Shown here: piece by piece, positions 1 to 9,908 of the stretch
Position numbering within the stretch: the stretch's first letter is position 1
Layout of the letters: each line of letters opens with the position of its first letter
Assembly: GCF_015351025.1 (NCBI RefSeq)
Contig: NZ_JADKRV010000005.1
Location: 124,001-188,000, forward strand
Direction: 5' to 3'
DNA: 64,000 nt
Source of the DNA: Curtobacterium sp. VKM Ac-1376
GTDB taxonomy: Bacteria > Actinomycetota > Actinomycetes > Actinomycetales > Microbacteriaceae
Program-made: the position numbers and the translations under genes
Notes under the pieces: model-generated
Told to the model about the DNA's origin: nothing
What the model saw: only the letters and a program-made list of their open reading frames with translations
Databases searched by the model: none

Positions 1-1
1 C

Positions 2-1738
2 AAGTCGTACCCGTACATGGCGGTCACCCTCGGCGACGAAGCCCCGCGGGTGATGGTGACGCGCAACCGCAAGATCAAGGGTGCGAAGTACTTCGGTCCG
101 TACCCGAAGATCTGGGCGGTGCACGACACCATCGACCTGATGATCAAGGTGTTCCCGATCCGCACCTGCTCGGACTCGTCGTACAAGAAGGCGATGCAAA
201 CCGGCCGACCGTGCTTCCCCGGGCAGATCGGCAAGTGTGGCGGCCCGTGCTCCCAGAAGGTCACGGTCGAGGAGCACCGTGCGCTCGTCGAGGAGTTCGT
301 GCGGTTCATGAACTCGTACGACCGCCGGGTGATCACCGAACTCCGCCAGCGCATGGCGGCCTCGGCCGACGCGATGCAGTACGAGCAGGCCGCCAAGTAC
401 CGCGACCAGGTCGAGGCGCTCGAGGCCGTGCTCGAGAAGTCCGCCGTCGTGCTCCGCGACTCGGTCGACCTCGACCTGTTCGGCATCGCCGAGGACGAGC
501 TCGCCGCCGCCGTGCAGCTGTTCTCCGTCCGTGGCGGCCGTATCCGCGGTGTGCGGGGGTGGGTGGTCGACAAGGAGCTCGACATCGCAACCGGCGACCT
601 CGTCGAGCAGATCGTGCAGGGCGTGTACGTCACCGACGAGCCACCGCGTGAAGTCGTCGTCCCGGAGCTGCCGGAGGACGCCGAGGCGCTCCAGCAGTGG
701 TTGAGCGGGCGCCGCGCCGGCCGTGGCACGAAGCTCAGCACCGCGCAGCGCGGTGACCGAGCCGGCTTGGCGCGGACCGCCGCCCAGAACGCCGGGCAGG
801 CGCTCATGCTCTACAAGACCAAGCGCTCCGCCGACTACACCACCCGCGCCGCGGCGTTGGCGGACATCCAGGACGCTCTCGGCATGACCGAGGCCCCGCT
901 CCGCATGGAGTGCTACGACATCTCGCATCTGCAGGGCACGAACGTGGTCGCATCGATGGTGGTGTTCGAGGACGGTCTGCCCCGCAAGGACCAGTACCGG
1001 CGGTACTCGATCGCCGAGACCACCGACGACACCGACAGCATGTACCAGGTGCTGTCGCGGCGTCTGGCCCGGCTGGACGAGGACGCCGAACTGCCCGACG
1101 TCCCCGACGTCACGACCGACCAGGTCGTCGAGGGCTCGAAGCCCACGAAGCGGTTCGCCTACCGGCCGCAGCTGCTCATCGTCGACGGGGGGCAACCCCA
1201 GGTGCAGGCCGCGAAACGCGCGATGGACGAGGCCGGGGTGCACGACATCGCCCTGGTCGGCATCGCCAAGCGCCTCGAGGAGCTCTGGCTGCCCGACGAC
1301 GACTTCCCGGTGATCCTTCCCCGCAACTCCGAGGCGCTGTTCCTCATCCAGCGCATCCGCGACGAGGCCCACCGGTTCGCGATCACGCACCAGCGCTCCA
1401 AGCGGAAGCGTGACGTCCGTTCCCGGCTGTCGGAGATCCCCGGCCTCGGCCCGTCCCGCGTCAACGCGCTGCTGAAGCACTTCGGCTCCGTCGCCCGCCT
1501 GCGCGAGGCGACGGCGGAGCAGATCACCGAGGTGAACGGCATCGGTCCGGCAACCGCGGCCGCGGTCGTCTCCAAGCTGGCCCAGACTCCGACGAGCGCG
1601 CCGGCGACGAGCGCCTCGAGCGCACCCGAGCCGGACAGCGACGCGACCGCCGACAACGGGGGTGAGCCCGGAACGGACCCCGGAGGGCCGGTGCGGGTCC
1701 CCGAGGTGACCAGCGACGGTCCGCAGCGACCGTCGTGA
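2..1738 (+). CDS. uvrC: Excinuclease ABC subunit C (UvrC), 5' end cut by the window
   Basis: UvrC makes the dual incisions around bulky DNA lesions in UvrABC nucleotide excision repair. The frame is open from base 2, so the true start and the first part of the GIY-YIG nuclease domain lie upstream. Visible are the rest of the GIY-YIG domain (KYFGPY, the [11 protein letters not shown] region and the Cys-rich [13 protein letters not shown]), a UVR domain (about residues 105-150), the RNase H-like second nuclease domain ([34 protein letters not shown]) and C-terminal helix-hairpin-helix motifs ([30 protein letters not shown]). A disordered Ser/Pro/Asp tail of about 45 residues follows. It heads the conserved uvrC-rapZ-whiA series. 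Confidence 0.97.
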   Translation, partial: KSYPYMAVTLGDEAPRVMVTRNRKIKGAKYFGPYPKIWAVHDTIDLMIKVFPIRTCSDSSYKKAMQTGRPCFPGQIGKCGGPCSQKVTVEEHRALVEEFVRFMNSYDRRVITELRQRMAASADAMQYEQAAKYRDQVEALEAVLEKSAVVLRDSVDLDLFGIAEDELAAAVQLFSVRGGRIRGVRGWVVDKELDIATGDLVEQIVQGVYVTDEPPREVVVPELPEDAEALQQWLSGRRAGRGTKLSTAQRGDRAGLARTAAQNAGQALMLYKTKRSADYTTRAAALADIQDALGMTEAPLRMECYDISHLQGTNVVASMVVFEDGLPRKDQYRRYSIAETTDDTDSMYQVLSRRLARLDEDAELPDVPDVTTDQVVEGSKPTKRFAYRPQLLIVDGGQPQVQAAKRAMDEAGVHDIALVGIAKRLEELWLPDDDFPVILPRNSEALFLIQRIRDEAHRFAITHQRSKRKRDVRSRLSEIPGLGPSRVNALLKHFGSVARLREATAEQITEVNGIGPATAAAVVSKLAQTPTSAPATSASSAPEPDSDATADNGGEPGTDPGGPVRVPEVTSDGPQRPS

Positions 1739-1841
1739 CGAACCCCGTGCCTCCAGAGCGAGACCGGGCGGTAGCCTGGTCCGGCAGCCGAGACCTCCCC
1801 GGGCGACGCGCCCGGGCCGCCACGACGGAGCCCACTCCCAG

Positions 1842-2741
1842 ATGACCGACAGCGCCACAGCGACCACGCACGCGTCGCAGCACGACATCCTCATCGTCAC
1901 CGGCATGTCCGGTGCCGGGCGTTCCACGGTCGGCAAGGCCTTGGAAGACCTCGGTTGGTACGTCGTCGACAACCTGCCGACGCAGATGCTGGCCCCGCTC
2001 ACCGAGCTGGCAGACCGTGCGGGGGAGAAGATCCCGAAGATCGCGACCGTCGTCGACGTCCGCGGCGGTCGGTTCTTCACCGACCCGGAGCACGCGGTCG
2101 AGCAGGTCCGGTCGAGCACGTCTGCCCGGGTCCGCGTGCTCTTCCTCGAGGCGACCGACGCGGTCCTGGTACGCCGCTTCGAGCAGGTCCGTCGACCGCA
2201 CCCGCTGCAGGGTGAGGACACGCTGCTCGACGGCATCGCGCGCGAGCGAGCCCGGCTCGCCGGGCTCCGCGAAGCATCCGACATGGTGATCGACACCTCG
2301 GACCTCAACATCCACCAGCTCGCGAACACCGTGATCGAGCAGTTCGCCGACGAGCACTTCGTGGGCGTGCAGGTCACGCTGATGAGCTTCGGGTTCAAGT
2401 ACGGACTGCCCGCCGACGCGGACATGGTGGCCGATGTCCGGTTCCTCCCCAACCCTTACTGGCTGCCGGAACTCCGGCCGCACACCGGGCTGGACCAACC
2501 GGTCTCCGACTACGTGCTCGCCCAGGCCGGAGCCCGTCCGTTCGTCGATCGGTACGCCTCCGTGCTCGAGCCGGTGCTCGAGGGGTACCAGCGCGAGAAC
2601 AAAAGACACGCTACGATCGCCATCGGCTGTACCGGCGGGAAGCACCGCTCGGTCGCCATCGTCGCCGAGTTGGCGAACCTCCTCCGCGGGATGCCAGGCG
2701 TCGCCGTGCGTGTGAAGAACCGAGATCTCGGCCGGGAGTGA
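1842..2741 (+). CDS. rapZ: RapZ family nucleotide-binding protein
   Basis: RapZ/YvcJ P-loop protein of 299 residues. In E. coli RapZ steers the GlmZ/GlmY sRNAs that control glucosamine-6-phosphate synthase; in actinobacteria the role is not settled. The N-terminal Walker A is GMSGAGRST (residues 21-29), followed by DNLP, which is typical of the family. The C-terminal domain carries the phosphosugar-binding signature [10 protein letters not shown] (from about residue 262). The ATG follows a GGAG about 12 bases upstream. It lies 103 bp after uvrC and directly before whiA; yvcK, which usually sits between them in actinobacteria, is not present. Confidence 0.95.
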   Translation: MTDSATATTHASQHDILIVTGMSGAGRSTVGKALEDLGWYVVDNLPTQMLAPLTELADRAGEKIPKIATVVDVRGGRFFTDPEHAVEQVRSSTSARVRVLFLEATDAVLVRRFEQVRRPHPLQGEDTLLDGIARERARLAGLREASDMVIDTSDLNIHQLANTVIEQFADEHFVGVQVTLMSFGFKYGLPADADMVADVRFLPNPYWLPELRPHTGLDQPVSDYVLAQAGARPFVDRYASVLEPVLEGYQRENKRHATIAIGCTGGKHRSVAIVAELANLLRGMPGVAVRVKNRDLGRE

Positions 2742-2816
2742 CCGTCCCTCCGGCCGCCTCCACGCCCGTGCCGCCGGATCTGCGGGAACCACCAGATGAA
2801 CGTTAGGAATGATGCT

Positions 2817-3797
2817 GTGCCGTTGACTGCCGAGGTCAAGGACGAACTGGCCAGGGTCGCCGTGAACCGCAACACGGTCCGCGCCGCCGAACTGGCCACG
2901 ATCCTCCGGTTCGCGGGTGGTCTGCACGTCATCTCGGGCCGCATCGCGGTCGAGGTCGAGCTCGACACCCGCATCATCGTGCACCGGGTCCGCAAGGACC
3001 TCGCCGAGCTGTACGGCGTGCGGAGCGAAGCGTCCGTGGGATCGTCCGCGTCGTCCCGTCGCGGGACCCGCTACCTGGTCCGCGTGCTCGAGGCGGGGGA
3101 GACCCTCGCACGCCAGACCGGCCTGATGGACGCGCGTCGCCGCCCGGTCCGTGGGCTGCCGAACCGGCTGACCACGGGCAACCGCGAGGACCTCGCCGCC
3201 ATCTGGCGTGGCGCGTTCCTGGCCTCCGGCACACTGACCGACCCGGGTCGTGCGGCCGCGCTCGAGGTCACGTGCCCTGGCAACGAGGCCGCCATGGCCC
3301 TCGTCGGTGCAGCCTCCCGGCTCGGCGTCGCCGCGAAGGGCCGTGAGGTCCGCGGGGTGCACCGCGTCGTCATCCGCGATGGCGAGGCCATCGGCCAGAT
3401 GCTCACCGTCATGGGCGCCGCACGCACCACCGCCGACTGGGAGGAGATGCGGCAGCGTCGCGAGGTCCGGGCCACCGCGAACCGGCTGGTCAACTTCGAC
3501 GACGCGAACCTGCGTCGTTCCGCGCAGGCCGCAGTGGCTGCCTGCGCGCGGGTGGAGCGCGCGCTCGAGATCCTCGGCGACGAGGTCCCCGACCACCTCA
3601 AGTACGCCGGCGCGCTGCGCCTGGAGCACCGTGACGCCTCGCTCGACGAGCTCGGGCAGCACGCGGACCCACCCATGACGAAGGACGCGATCGCCGGCCG
3701 CATCCGCCGGCTCCTCGCGATGGCCGACAAGCGGGCCTCCGACCTCGGCATCCCGGGCACCGAGGCGAGCGTCCCGGAAGAGCTCGAAGGGGCCTGA
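2817..3797 (+). CDS. whiA: DNA-binding protein WhiA
   Basis: WhiA has a LAGLIDADG-like N-terminal fold without endonuclease activity and a C-terminal helix-turn-helix. In Streptomyces it acts with WhiB at sporulation promoters; in Gram-positives generally it influences cell division and chromosome segregation. An ATG at 2796 is in frame, but I prefer GTG 2817: it gives the canonical N-terminus [14 protein letters not shown] and has AGGAA seven bases upstream, whereas the ATG would add seven unconserved residues. The protein is 326 residues, normal for the family. The C-terminal part ([21 protein letters not shown]) is the helix-turn-helix. A strong palindrome at 3820-3859 follows. Confidence 0.95.
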   Translation: MPLTAEVKDELARVAVNRNTVRAAELATILRFAGGLHVISGRIAVEVELDTRIIVHRVRKDLAELYGVRSEASVGSSASSRRGTRYLVRVLEAGETLARQTGLMDARRRPVRGLPNRLTTGNREDLAAIWRGAFLASGTLTDPGRAAALEVTCPGNEAAMALVGAASRLGVAAKGREVRGVHRVVIRDGEAIGQMLTVMGAARTTADWEEMRQRREVRATANRLVNFDDANLRRSAQAAVAACARVERALEILGDEVPDHLKYAGALRLEHRDASLDELGQHADPPMTKDAIAGRIRRLLAMADKRASDLGIPGTEASVPEELEGA

Positions 3798-3819
3798 GAG
3801 ACGGGCTGTCGACCCTGCT

Positions 3820-3859
3820 GACGGGAGGCGCGGTGCCAGCTAGCACCGCGCCTCCCGTC
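3820..3859. repeat. Palindromic repeat, main family, copy 1 (terminator-like)
   Basis: Two 17-base arms (GACGGGAGGCGCGGTGC and its exact complement) flank CAGCTA, where most copies have CAGCTG. It sits 22 bp after whiA and could end its transcript. The same sequence recurs at 8033, 23603 and 63449, so it is a dispersed repeat as well as a hairpin. Confidence 0.9.
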
Positions 3860-3953
3860 CCTTCTGCGGCCACTCTCCGGCCCGTGTCCGGCCCCTCGGG
3901 GACCGTCCGGACGGACCGTCATCTCGCTCGGGCGCGCAGTGTCCGACTGCTAG

Positions 3954-5069
<1,116 letters not shown>

Positions 5070-5072
5070 CAC

Positions 5073-6290
5073 ATGGCCCTCCGCACCCTCGAGGACCTCG
5101 GCGACCTCGCCGGCAAGCGCGTCGTCGTCCGTTGTGACCTGAACGTCCCGCTCAAGGACGGCGTGATCACGGACGACGGCCGCATCCGGGCGTCGTTGAC
5201 GACCCTCAACACCCTCATCACCGCCGGCGCGAGCGTCATCGTGATCTCCCACCTGGGCCGCCCCGACGGGGAACCCAAGCCGGAGTTCTCGCTCGCACCC
5301 GTGGCCCAGCGGCTCTCCGAGCTGCTCGGGAAAGAGGTCACGTTCGTCGGCGAGACCGTCGGTGACGAGGCGACCGCTGCCGCCGAGGGCCTCGAGGACG
5401 GCGACGTCCTGCTGCTCGAGAACCTCCGGTTCAACCCGGAGGAGACCTCGAAGGACGCCGCCGAGCGCGGTGCCTTCGCGGACCGCATCGCCGCACTCGG
5501 AGACGCCTTCGTCTCCGACGGCTTCGGTGTCGTGCACCGCAAGCAGGCGTCGGTCTACGAGCTCGCGTCCGCGCTGCCCAGTGCGGCCGGTTCGCTCATC
5601 GAGACCGAACTCGGCGTCCTCGAGCGGCTGACCAAGGACCCGGAGCGCCCCTACACGGTGGTGCTCGGCGGCTCGAAGGTCAGCGACAAGCTCGGCGTCA
5701 TCGACCACATCCTGCCGAAGGTCGACACCCTCTGCATCGGTGGCGGCATGCTCTTCACGTTCCTCGCGGCCCAGGGTCACGGAGTCGCGAAGTCCCTGCT
5801 CGAGGCCGATCAGCTCGACGTCGTCCGCGAGTACGTCTCGCGGGCGAAGGAACTCGGTGTGACCATCGACCTGCCGACCGACGTCGTGGTGGCCTCCGGT
5901 TTCGCGGCGGACGCGGACCACGAGACCGTCGCGGCCGACGCGATCGAGTCCTCGTCGTTCGGTGCCGACGGCATCGGCCTCGACATCGGCCCGGAGACCG
6001 CCGCTCGGTTCGCCGCGGCCGTCTCCGCGTCGAAGACCGTGTTCTGGAACGGCCCGATGGGTGTGTTCGAGTTCCCGGCTTTCGCCGCCGGCACGAAGAC
6101 CGTCGCCCAGGCGCTGACCGAGGTCGACGGCCTCGGCGTCGTCGGTGGTGGCGACTCTGCAGCAGCCGTACGCTCGCTCGGCTTCTCGGACGACCGGTTC
6201 GGGCACATCTCCACGGGTGGCGGTGCGAGCCTCGAGTTCCTCGAGGGCAAGTCGCTCCCCGGTCTCGAGGCACTGGGGTGGTCCGCATGA
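5073..6290 (+). CDS. pgk: Phosphoglycerate kinase
   Basis: Transfers the acyl phosphate of 1,3-bisphosphoglycerate to ADP, the first ATP-forming step of glycolysis. The 405-residue length is usual. Diagnostic stretches are [11 protein letters not shown] near the N-terminus, SHLGRPDG (substrate-binding basic patch), [14 protein letters not shown] in the hinge, the nucleotide-site segment [10 protein letters not shown], and the glycine-rich [10 protein letters not shown] and [13 protein letters not shown]. It starts three bases after the gap stop and its stop codon overlaps the tpiA start (ATGA), which indicates translational coupling. Confidence 0.98.
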   Translation: MALRTLEDLGDLAGKRVVVRCDLNVPLKDGVITDDGRIRASLTTLNTLITAGASVIVISHLGRPDGEPKPEFSLAPVAQRLSELLGKEVTFVGETVGDEATAAAEGLEDGDVLLLENLRFNPEETSKDAAERGAFADRIAALGDAFVSDGFGVVHRKQASVYELASALPSAAGSLIETELGVLERLTKDPERPYTVVLGGSKVSDKLGVIDHILPKVDTLCIGGGMLFTFLAAQGHGVAKSLLEADQLDVVREYVSRAKELGVTIDLPTDVVVASGFAADADHETVAADAIESSSFGADGIGLDIGPETAARFAAAVSASKTVFWNGPMGVFEFPAFAAGTKTVAQALTEVDGLGVVGGGDSAAAVRSLGFSDDRFGHISTGGGASLEFLEGKSLPGLEALGWSA

Positions 6291-7066
6291 CCCGGACGCC
6301 GCTGATCGCTGGCAACTGGAAGATGAACCTGGATCACCTGCAGGCGATCGCCACGGTGCAGAAGCTCGCGTGGACGCTGAAGGACGCCCGGCACGACTTC
6401 GACGACGTCGAGGTCGCCGTCTTCCCGCCCTTCACCGACCTGCGGAGCGTGCAGACGCTCATCTCGGCCGACAAGCTGCCGATCCGCTTCGGCGCCCAGG
6501 ACCTGTCGCAGTACGACTCCGGTGCCTACACGGGCGATGTCTCCGGTGCGTTCCTGGCGGCACTCGACGCCCAGTACGTGATCGTCGGACACTCCGAGCG
6601 GCGGACGCTGCACGGGGAGACCGACGAGGTCGTCGCCGCCAAGACGGCCGCGGCCGTCAAGCACGGGCTCGTGCCGGTGGTCTGCGTCGGCGAGACCGGT
6701 GAGCAGCGTGACGAGCGCGGCGCCGGCGTCGTGCCGGTCGAGCAGCTGCGTGTCGTGCTCGACGCGGTCAAGCCCGCCGAGTTCGTCGTGGCGTACGAAC
6801 CCGTCTGGGCCATCGGCTCCGGTCAGGCCGCCACCGCCGAACAGGCACAGGACGAGTGCGCCGCCATCCGTCGCGGGATCGCAGCAGCCTGGGGTGACCA
6901 GGCCGCCGTCGATACCCGGGTGCTCTACGGTGGCTCGGTCAAGTCCAGCAACATCGCCGGGTTCCTCCGTGAGCCCGACATCGATGGCGCCCTCGTCGGC
7001 GGCGCATCGCTCGACGTGCAGGAGTTCGCGGCGATCGCCCGGTTCCGCCAGCACGTCGGGCTGTAG
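6287..7066 (+). CDS. tpiA: Triosephosphate isomerase
   Basis: Interconverts dihydroxyacetone phosphate and glyceraldehyde 3-phosphate. I use ATG 6287, inside the ATGA overlap with pgk, rather than the in-frame GTG at 6278; this gives [14 protein letters not shown] and 259 residues. Active-site residues are in place: Lys12 in GNWKMN, His102 in VGHSERR and the general base Glu171 in AYEPVWAIG. The phosphate-binding loop YGGSVKSSN and the C-terminal [10 protein letters not shown] are also present. It is the last gene of the gap-pgk-tpiA operon; a hairpin at 7102-7134 follows. Confidence 0.98.
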   Translation: MTRTPLIAGNWKMNLDHLQAIATVQKLAWTLKDARHDFDDVEVAVFPPFTDLRSVQTLISADKLPIRFGAQDLSQYDSGAYTGDVSGAFLAALDAQYVIVGHSERRTLHGETDEVVAAKTAAAVKHGLVPVVCVGETGEQRDERGAGVVPVEQLRVVLDAVKPAEFVVAYEPVWAIGSGQAATAEQAQDECAAIRRGIAAAWGDQAAVDTRVLYGGSVKSSNIAGFLREPDIDGALVGGASLDVQEFAAIARFRQHVGL

Positions 7067-7101
7067 TCGACACCGGCTGCACTTCTGCACCACTCCCGTC
7101 C

Positions 7102-7134
7102 GTGTACCGGCCGTGCGCTGCGCGGCCGGTACAC
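7102..7134 (+). terminator. Hairpin between tpiA and secG
   Basis: An 11-bp perfect inverted repeat (GTGTACCGGCC / GGCCGGTACAC) with an 11-base loop, 35 bp after tpiA. There is no T tract, as is usual in GC-rich actinobacteria. The right arm overlaps the proposed secG -10 (TACACT), so it may terminate the glycolytic operon and affect secG transcription as well. Confidence 0.6.
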
Positions 7135-7135
7135 T
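7130..7135 (+). promoter_or_regulatory. Possible -10 of the secG-rbpA promoter
   Basis: TACACT lies about 30 bp upstream of the secG GTG. A convincing -35 is not visible. The hexamer overlaps the right arm of the 7102-7134 hairpin. Confidence 0.35.
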
Positions 7136-7165
7136 GGTACGGCTGACTGACACGAAAGGTACGTC

Positions 7166-7417
7166 GTGGCGATACTCTCCGTCGTGCTGCAGGTCCTGCT
7201 CGCAATCACGAGCCTCCTGCTCACGCTCCTCATCCTGCTGCACAAGGGCCGCGGTGGTGGCCTCTCCGACATGTTCGGCGGCGGGGTGACGAGCAACCTC
7301 GGTGCGTCCGGCGTGGCCGAGCGCAACCTCAACCGCATCACGGTGATCCTCGGTCTGGTCTGGATCGTCTCCATCATCGTGCTCGGTCTCATCAACAAGT
7401 TCACGGCGGGGGTCTGA
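7166..7417 (+). CDS. secG: Preprotein translocase subunit SecG
   Basis: Small subunit of the SecYEG channel. The 83 residues contain two hydrophobic membrane segments (about 4-24 and 55-77) separated by a Gly-rich cytoplasmic loop, KGRGGGLSDMFGGG, which is the family hallmark. The GTG start follows GAAAGG. A secG gene after tpiA is the standard arrangement in actinobacteria. It ends three bases before rbpA and is probably co-transcribed with it. Confidence 0.95.
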   Translation: MAILSVVLQVLLAITSLLLTLLILLHKGRGGGLSDMFGGGVTSNLGASGVAERNLNRITVILGLVWIVSIIVLGLINKFTAGV

Positions 7418-7420
7418 TCC

Positions 7421-7789
7421 ATGGCAAGCGGAGGCAGTGCAATCCGAGGGTCTCGCGTCGGCGCGGGCCCGATGGGAGAACAGGACCGCGGGGTCCAGGC
7501 AGAGCGGGTGGCGATCTCGTACTGGGACGCCCTCGGCAACGAGGTCGTGCGGTACTTCGCCGCGAACCTCCCCGACGAGGAGATCCCCGAGACGGTCGAC
7601 TCGCCGTCGAGCGGTCTCCCGGCTGGGCGCGACAAGGAGAACCCTCCCGTGGTCTCCAAGACGGAGCCCTACAAGACGCACCTCGCGTACGTGAAGGAAC
7701 GCCGCACCGAGGAAGAGGCAGCGCAGCTCCTCGAGGACGCGCTCCAGCAGCTCCGCGAGCGTCGTGGTACCGCGGCCAAGAAGGCCTAG
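7421..7789 (+). CDS. rbpA: RNA polymerase-binding protein RbpA
   Basis: RbpA binds the principal sigma factor and RNA polymerase and stabilises open promoter complexes; it is specific to actinobacteria. The 122-residue protein starts with the conserved MASGGSAIRGSRVGAGPMGE and ends with the sigma-interaction region TEPYKTHLAYVKERR (residues 81-95). Zinc-containing forms such as that of Streptomyces have cysteines in the central core domain. Here there is no cysteine at all: the usual CPxCG position reads DSPSSG (residues 60-65) and the preceding Cys region reads SYWDALGNE. The core domain must therefore fold without zinc. A terminator hairpin follows at once. Confidence 0.95.
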   Translation: MASGGSAIRGSRVGAGPMGEQDRGVQAERVAISYWDALGNEVVRYFAANLPDEEIPETVDSPSSGLPAGRDKENPPVVSKTEPYKTHLAYVKERRTEEEAAQLLEDALQQLRERRGTAAKKA

Positions 7790-7802
7790 CGAACACGCAC
7801 TG

Positions 7803-7839
7803 ACGAAGGCCCCCGCACCCATGGTGCCGGGGCCTTCGT
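7803..7839 (+). terminator. rbpA terminator hairpin
   Basis: Sixteen-base arms with one mismatch (ACGAAGGCCCCCGCAC against GTGCCGGGGCCTTCGT) around a five-base loop, starting 14 bp after the rbpA stop. Confidence 0.75.
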
Positions 7840-7883
7840 GCGTGCGGGGGAGTGCCGGCAGTGCTCGGCGGCGGGTGCCTCGC

Positions 7884-7940
7884 TCGCCGAGTCGTCACAA
7901 CACGCCGCGTGCGGTGCGCCGAGGTGGCGCGTTCTGTCGC
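7884..7940. repeat. Second repeat family, copy 1
   Basis: Unit A (7884-7913) contains CACAACACGCCGCGTGCG; unit B (about 7915-7940) contains GCCGAGGTGGCGCGTTCTG. Both units recur between sufT and bioY, with unit A inverted there. Unit A matches its partner at 25 of 30 positions by eye. Confidence 0.6.
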
Positions 7941-8032
7941 CTGGGGCGTCCGCAGCAGACAGTTCGTGACCACTCGGCGTTGCAACGGCGGGGCGTCGGG
8001 ACAGATCGGCGCACGCGATGGGCGCGACCACA

Positions 8033-8080
8033 GACGGACAGCAGGCCCGGTGCCAGCTGGCACCGGGCCTCCTGTCCGTC
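8033..8080. repeat. Palindromic repeat, main family, copy 2
   Basis: Forty-eight-base palindrome centred on CCGGTGCCAGCTGGCACCGG with one mismatched pair in the outer arms (GCAGG against CCTCC). It lies between the convergent genes rbpA and pgl, 13 bp from the pgl stop, and may serve as a bidirectional terminator. Confidence 0.9.
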
Positions 8081-8092
8081 AGGAGCGCGCGT

Positions 8093-8863
8093 CTAGTACG
8101 TCGACGCGATCAGGTTCTCGGGGACGTCGCGAGCGGCGTCCTGGTCCACGAAGAAGACCGTGCGCTTGCGGCCCTGCACCCCGCCGACCGGCACGTCCTC
8201 GACGGACGCACCGGCCAGCGCGAGGCCGAGGACGGACGCCTTCTCGGCACCGGAGAGGATCACCCAGACGCGCTGCGAGGCGTTGATCACCGGGAAGGTG
8301 ACCGTCAGACGCTGCGGTGGCGGCTTGGGGGAGTCGTCGACCGACACGACGGCACGGTCGGCGACGGTGAGCTGCGGGAACTCGGGGAACAGCGACGCAG
8401 TGTGACCGTCGGGGCCGACACCGAGCAACGTGATGTCGAAGCGAGGGGCGACGGCGCCCTCGGGTGCGGCGTCCTGCAGCTCGCGCTCGTACTGGGACGC
8501 AGCGGCCTCGATGTCGAGCCCACCGTCCGAGGCCGGCATCGGGTGGATGTTCGACGCCGGGATGTCGACGTGGTCGAAGAAGTCCGTCTGCGTTCCCGTG
8601 GTGTTGCGGTCGGCATCGTTCGCCGGGACCCAGCGCTCGTCGACCCACCAGACGTGCACTTTCGACCAGTCGACGCTCTCGCGCGCCGGCGACTGGCCGA
8701 TCGCGGCGAGGACGAGCGACGACACCGAGCCACCGCTGATCGCGATGTCCGCACGCTCCTGCTCGTCGAGCACGTCGATGATCTTCGTGATGAAGCGTGC
8801 GGCGACCGAAGCGCCGAGGGCCTGCTTGTCCGGGTGCACGAGCACCCGCCGTTCGTTGGTCAC
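8093..8863 (-). CDS. pgl: 6-phosphogluconolactonase
   Basis: Hydrolyses 6-phosphogluconolactone in the oxidative pentose phosphate pathway. The GTG start at 8863 gives 256 residues beginning MTNERRVLVHPDKQALG; longer in-frame extensions upstream are not conserved-looking. Family motifs are AISGGSVSSLVL, VHVWWVDERWVPANDADRNT and LLGVGPDGHTASLFP. It is the last gene of the tkt-tal-pgi-zwf-opcA-pgl operon and follows opcA by 100 bp, a gap that contains a strong hairpin (8914-8950) which could lower its expression. Confidence 0.95.
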   Translation of the reverse strand: MTNERRVLVHPDKQALGASVAARFITKIIDVLDEQERADIAISGGSVSSLVLAAIGQSPARESVDWSKVHVWWVDERWVPANDADRNTTGTQTDFFDHVDIPASNIHPMPASDGGLDIEAAASQYERELQDAAPEGAVAPRFDITLLGVGPDGHTASLFPEFPQLTVADRAVVSVDDSPKPPPQRLTVTFPVINASQRVWVILSGAEKASVLGLALAGASVEDVPVGGVQGRKRTVFFVDQDAARDVPENLIASTY

Positions 8864-8913
8864 GTGACTCCCGTGTTCGTGGCGGTCGGCCGGTCGTCCG
8901 ACCGCCTTCGGTC

Positions 8914-8950
8914 CGGTCGGGCCGCCTGCACCAGACAGGCGGCCCGACCG
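8914..8950 (-). terminator. Hairpin between opcA and pgl
   Basis: Perfect 15-bp stem (CGGTCGGGCCGCCTG and its complement) with a seven-base loop, just beyond the opcA stop on the minus strand. Its position inside the operon suggests partial termination before pgl. Confidence 0.8.
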
Positions 8951-8963
8951 TGTGGGGTGCGGA

Positions 8964-9908
8964 TCAGCGGGCGATGGTCTCGCGCAGCTGGGGCACCCCG
9001 TGCTTGACGACGTCTCCGAAGAGGACGTCCGCGTCGAGTCTACGGAGTTCCTCGGCGAGGCAGTCGCGCAGGTTACGGCGTGGCAGCGACAGATCGTGCG
9101 TCGGTTGCCCGGGCATCGACAGCGTCGCGACGTCCACCAGGGATCGCTCGAGCTCGATGGTGCCGGACTCGCGCACGAGCTTGACACCGTGGATGCCGCT
9201 CGACCCCGTCGCACGCGGCGAGGTCACGACGGACACCGGGACCTCGAGCTGCAGCTGCAGCCAGGCCGCGAGCAGGATCGTCGACGGGCTGTCGGACGCA
9301 CCGGAGACCTCCACCGCGGTGATCGGCTCGTACGGCGGCTGGTCGAGCGCCGCGGCGAGCTGGTTCCGCCAGAGGGTCAGACGGGTCCACGCGAAGTCGG
9401 TGTCACCAGGCACGTAGGACGCGCCGAGGGCCTCGATCGCTCCGTTCGGGTCCTTCTGCGCCGCGGCGTCGGTGATCCGGCGCTGGGCGATGCGGCCCAG
9501 GGCCGAGGCAGCGGGCTGTTCCGGAGCGGTCTGCGGCCACCACGCGACGACGGGGGCGTCGGGCAGCAGGAGGCCCGTGACCAGGCTCTCCTCGTCGGTC
9601 GCGGTCTCGCCGTACGCGCGCAGGACGATGACCTCGCTGGCCCCCGCATCGCTGCCGACGCGGATCTGGGCGTCGAGACGACCGGGGGACTTCGTGTCTC
9701 CGCTGTTCTTCGACACGATGATGACGCGCATCGGGTGCTCGCGGGACGCCTCGTTCGCTGCCTCGATCGCCTCTTCCTCGTGACCGAGTGCCGTCGAGAT
9801 GATGAGGGTCAGCACCCGGCCGAGGGCGACGGCGCCGCCCTCCTCGCGGATGCGGACGAGCTTCTTCTGGATCCTCGACACCGTGGTGTTCGGCATGTCG
9901 ATCTTCAT
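8964..9908 (-). CDS. opcA: Glucose-6-phosphate dehydrogenase assembly protein OpcA
   Basis: OpcA is needed for assembly or full activity of glucose-6-phosphate dehydrogenase in cyanobacteria and actinobacteria. The 314-residue protein starts at the ATG at 9908, preceded by GGAGG, with the typical N-terminus MKIDMPNTTVSRIQKKLVRIREEGGAVALGRVLTLI (given here to show length only in part; key residues are the conserved NTTVSRIQ and GRVLTL). LLPDAPVVAWWP and the C-terminal LRRLDADVLFGD region are also family-typical. Its start overlaps the zwf stop by ATGA, so the two are translationally coupled, as expected for functional partners. Confidence 0.95.
   Translation of the reverse strand: MKIDMPNTTVSRIQKKLVRIREEGGAVALGRVLTLIISTALGHEEEAIEAANEASREHPMRVIIVSKNSGDTKSPGRLDAQIRVGSDAGASEVIVLRAYGETATDEESLVTGLLLPDAPVVAWWPQTAPEQPAASALGRIAQRRITDAAAQKDPNGAIEALGASYVPGDTDFAWTRLTLWRNQLAAALDQPPYEPITAVEVSGASDSPSTILLAAWLQLQLEVPVSVVTSPRATGSSGIHGVKLVRESGTIELERSLVDVATLSMPGQPTHDLSLPRRNLRDCLAEELRRLDADVLFGDVVKHGVPQLRETIAR

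Larger units (their letters stand above)
7790..8092. other. Convergent intergenic region rbpA / pgl with repeats
   Basis: This 303-bp stretch has no credible gene. From left to right it holds the rbpA terminator (7803-7839), a composite repeat that is shared with 23683-23749 (7884-7913 and about 7915-7940), and copy 2 of the main palindromic repeat (8033-8080). Confidence 0.8.

Noticed and set aside
2796..2816. ATG 2796 as the whiA start
   Set aside because: It adds seven residues not expected in WhiA and lacks a good ribosome site; GTG 2817 has AGGAA at correct spacing and gives the conserved N-terminus.
1524..3662. 712-codon open frame on the minus strand opposite rapZ and whiA, and similar long antisense frames (for example 3840-6206, 5810-7822, 19229-22489)
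   Set aside because: These are stop-poor shadows of GC-rich genes; their translations are rich in Arg, Val, Gly and Asp without any recognisable domain, while the plus strand encodes well-known proteins.
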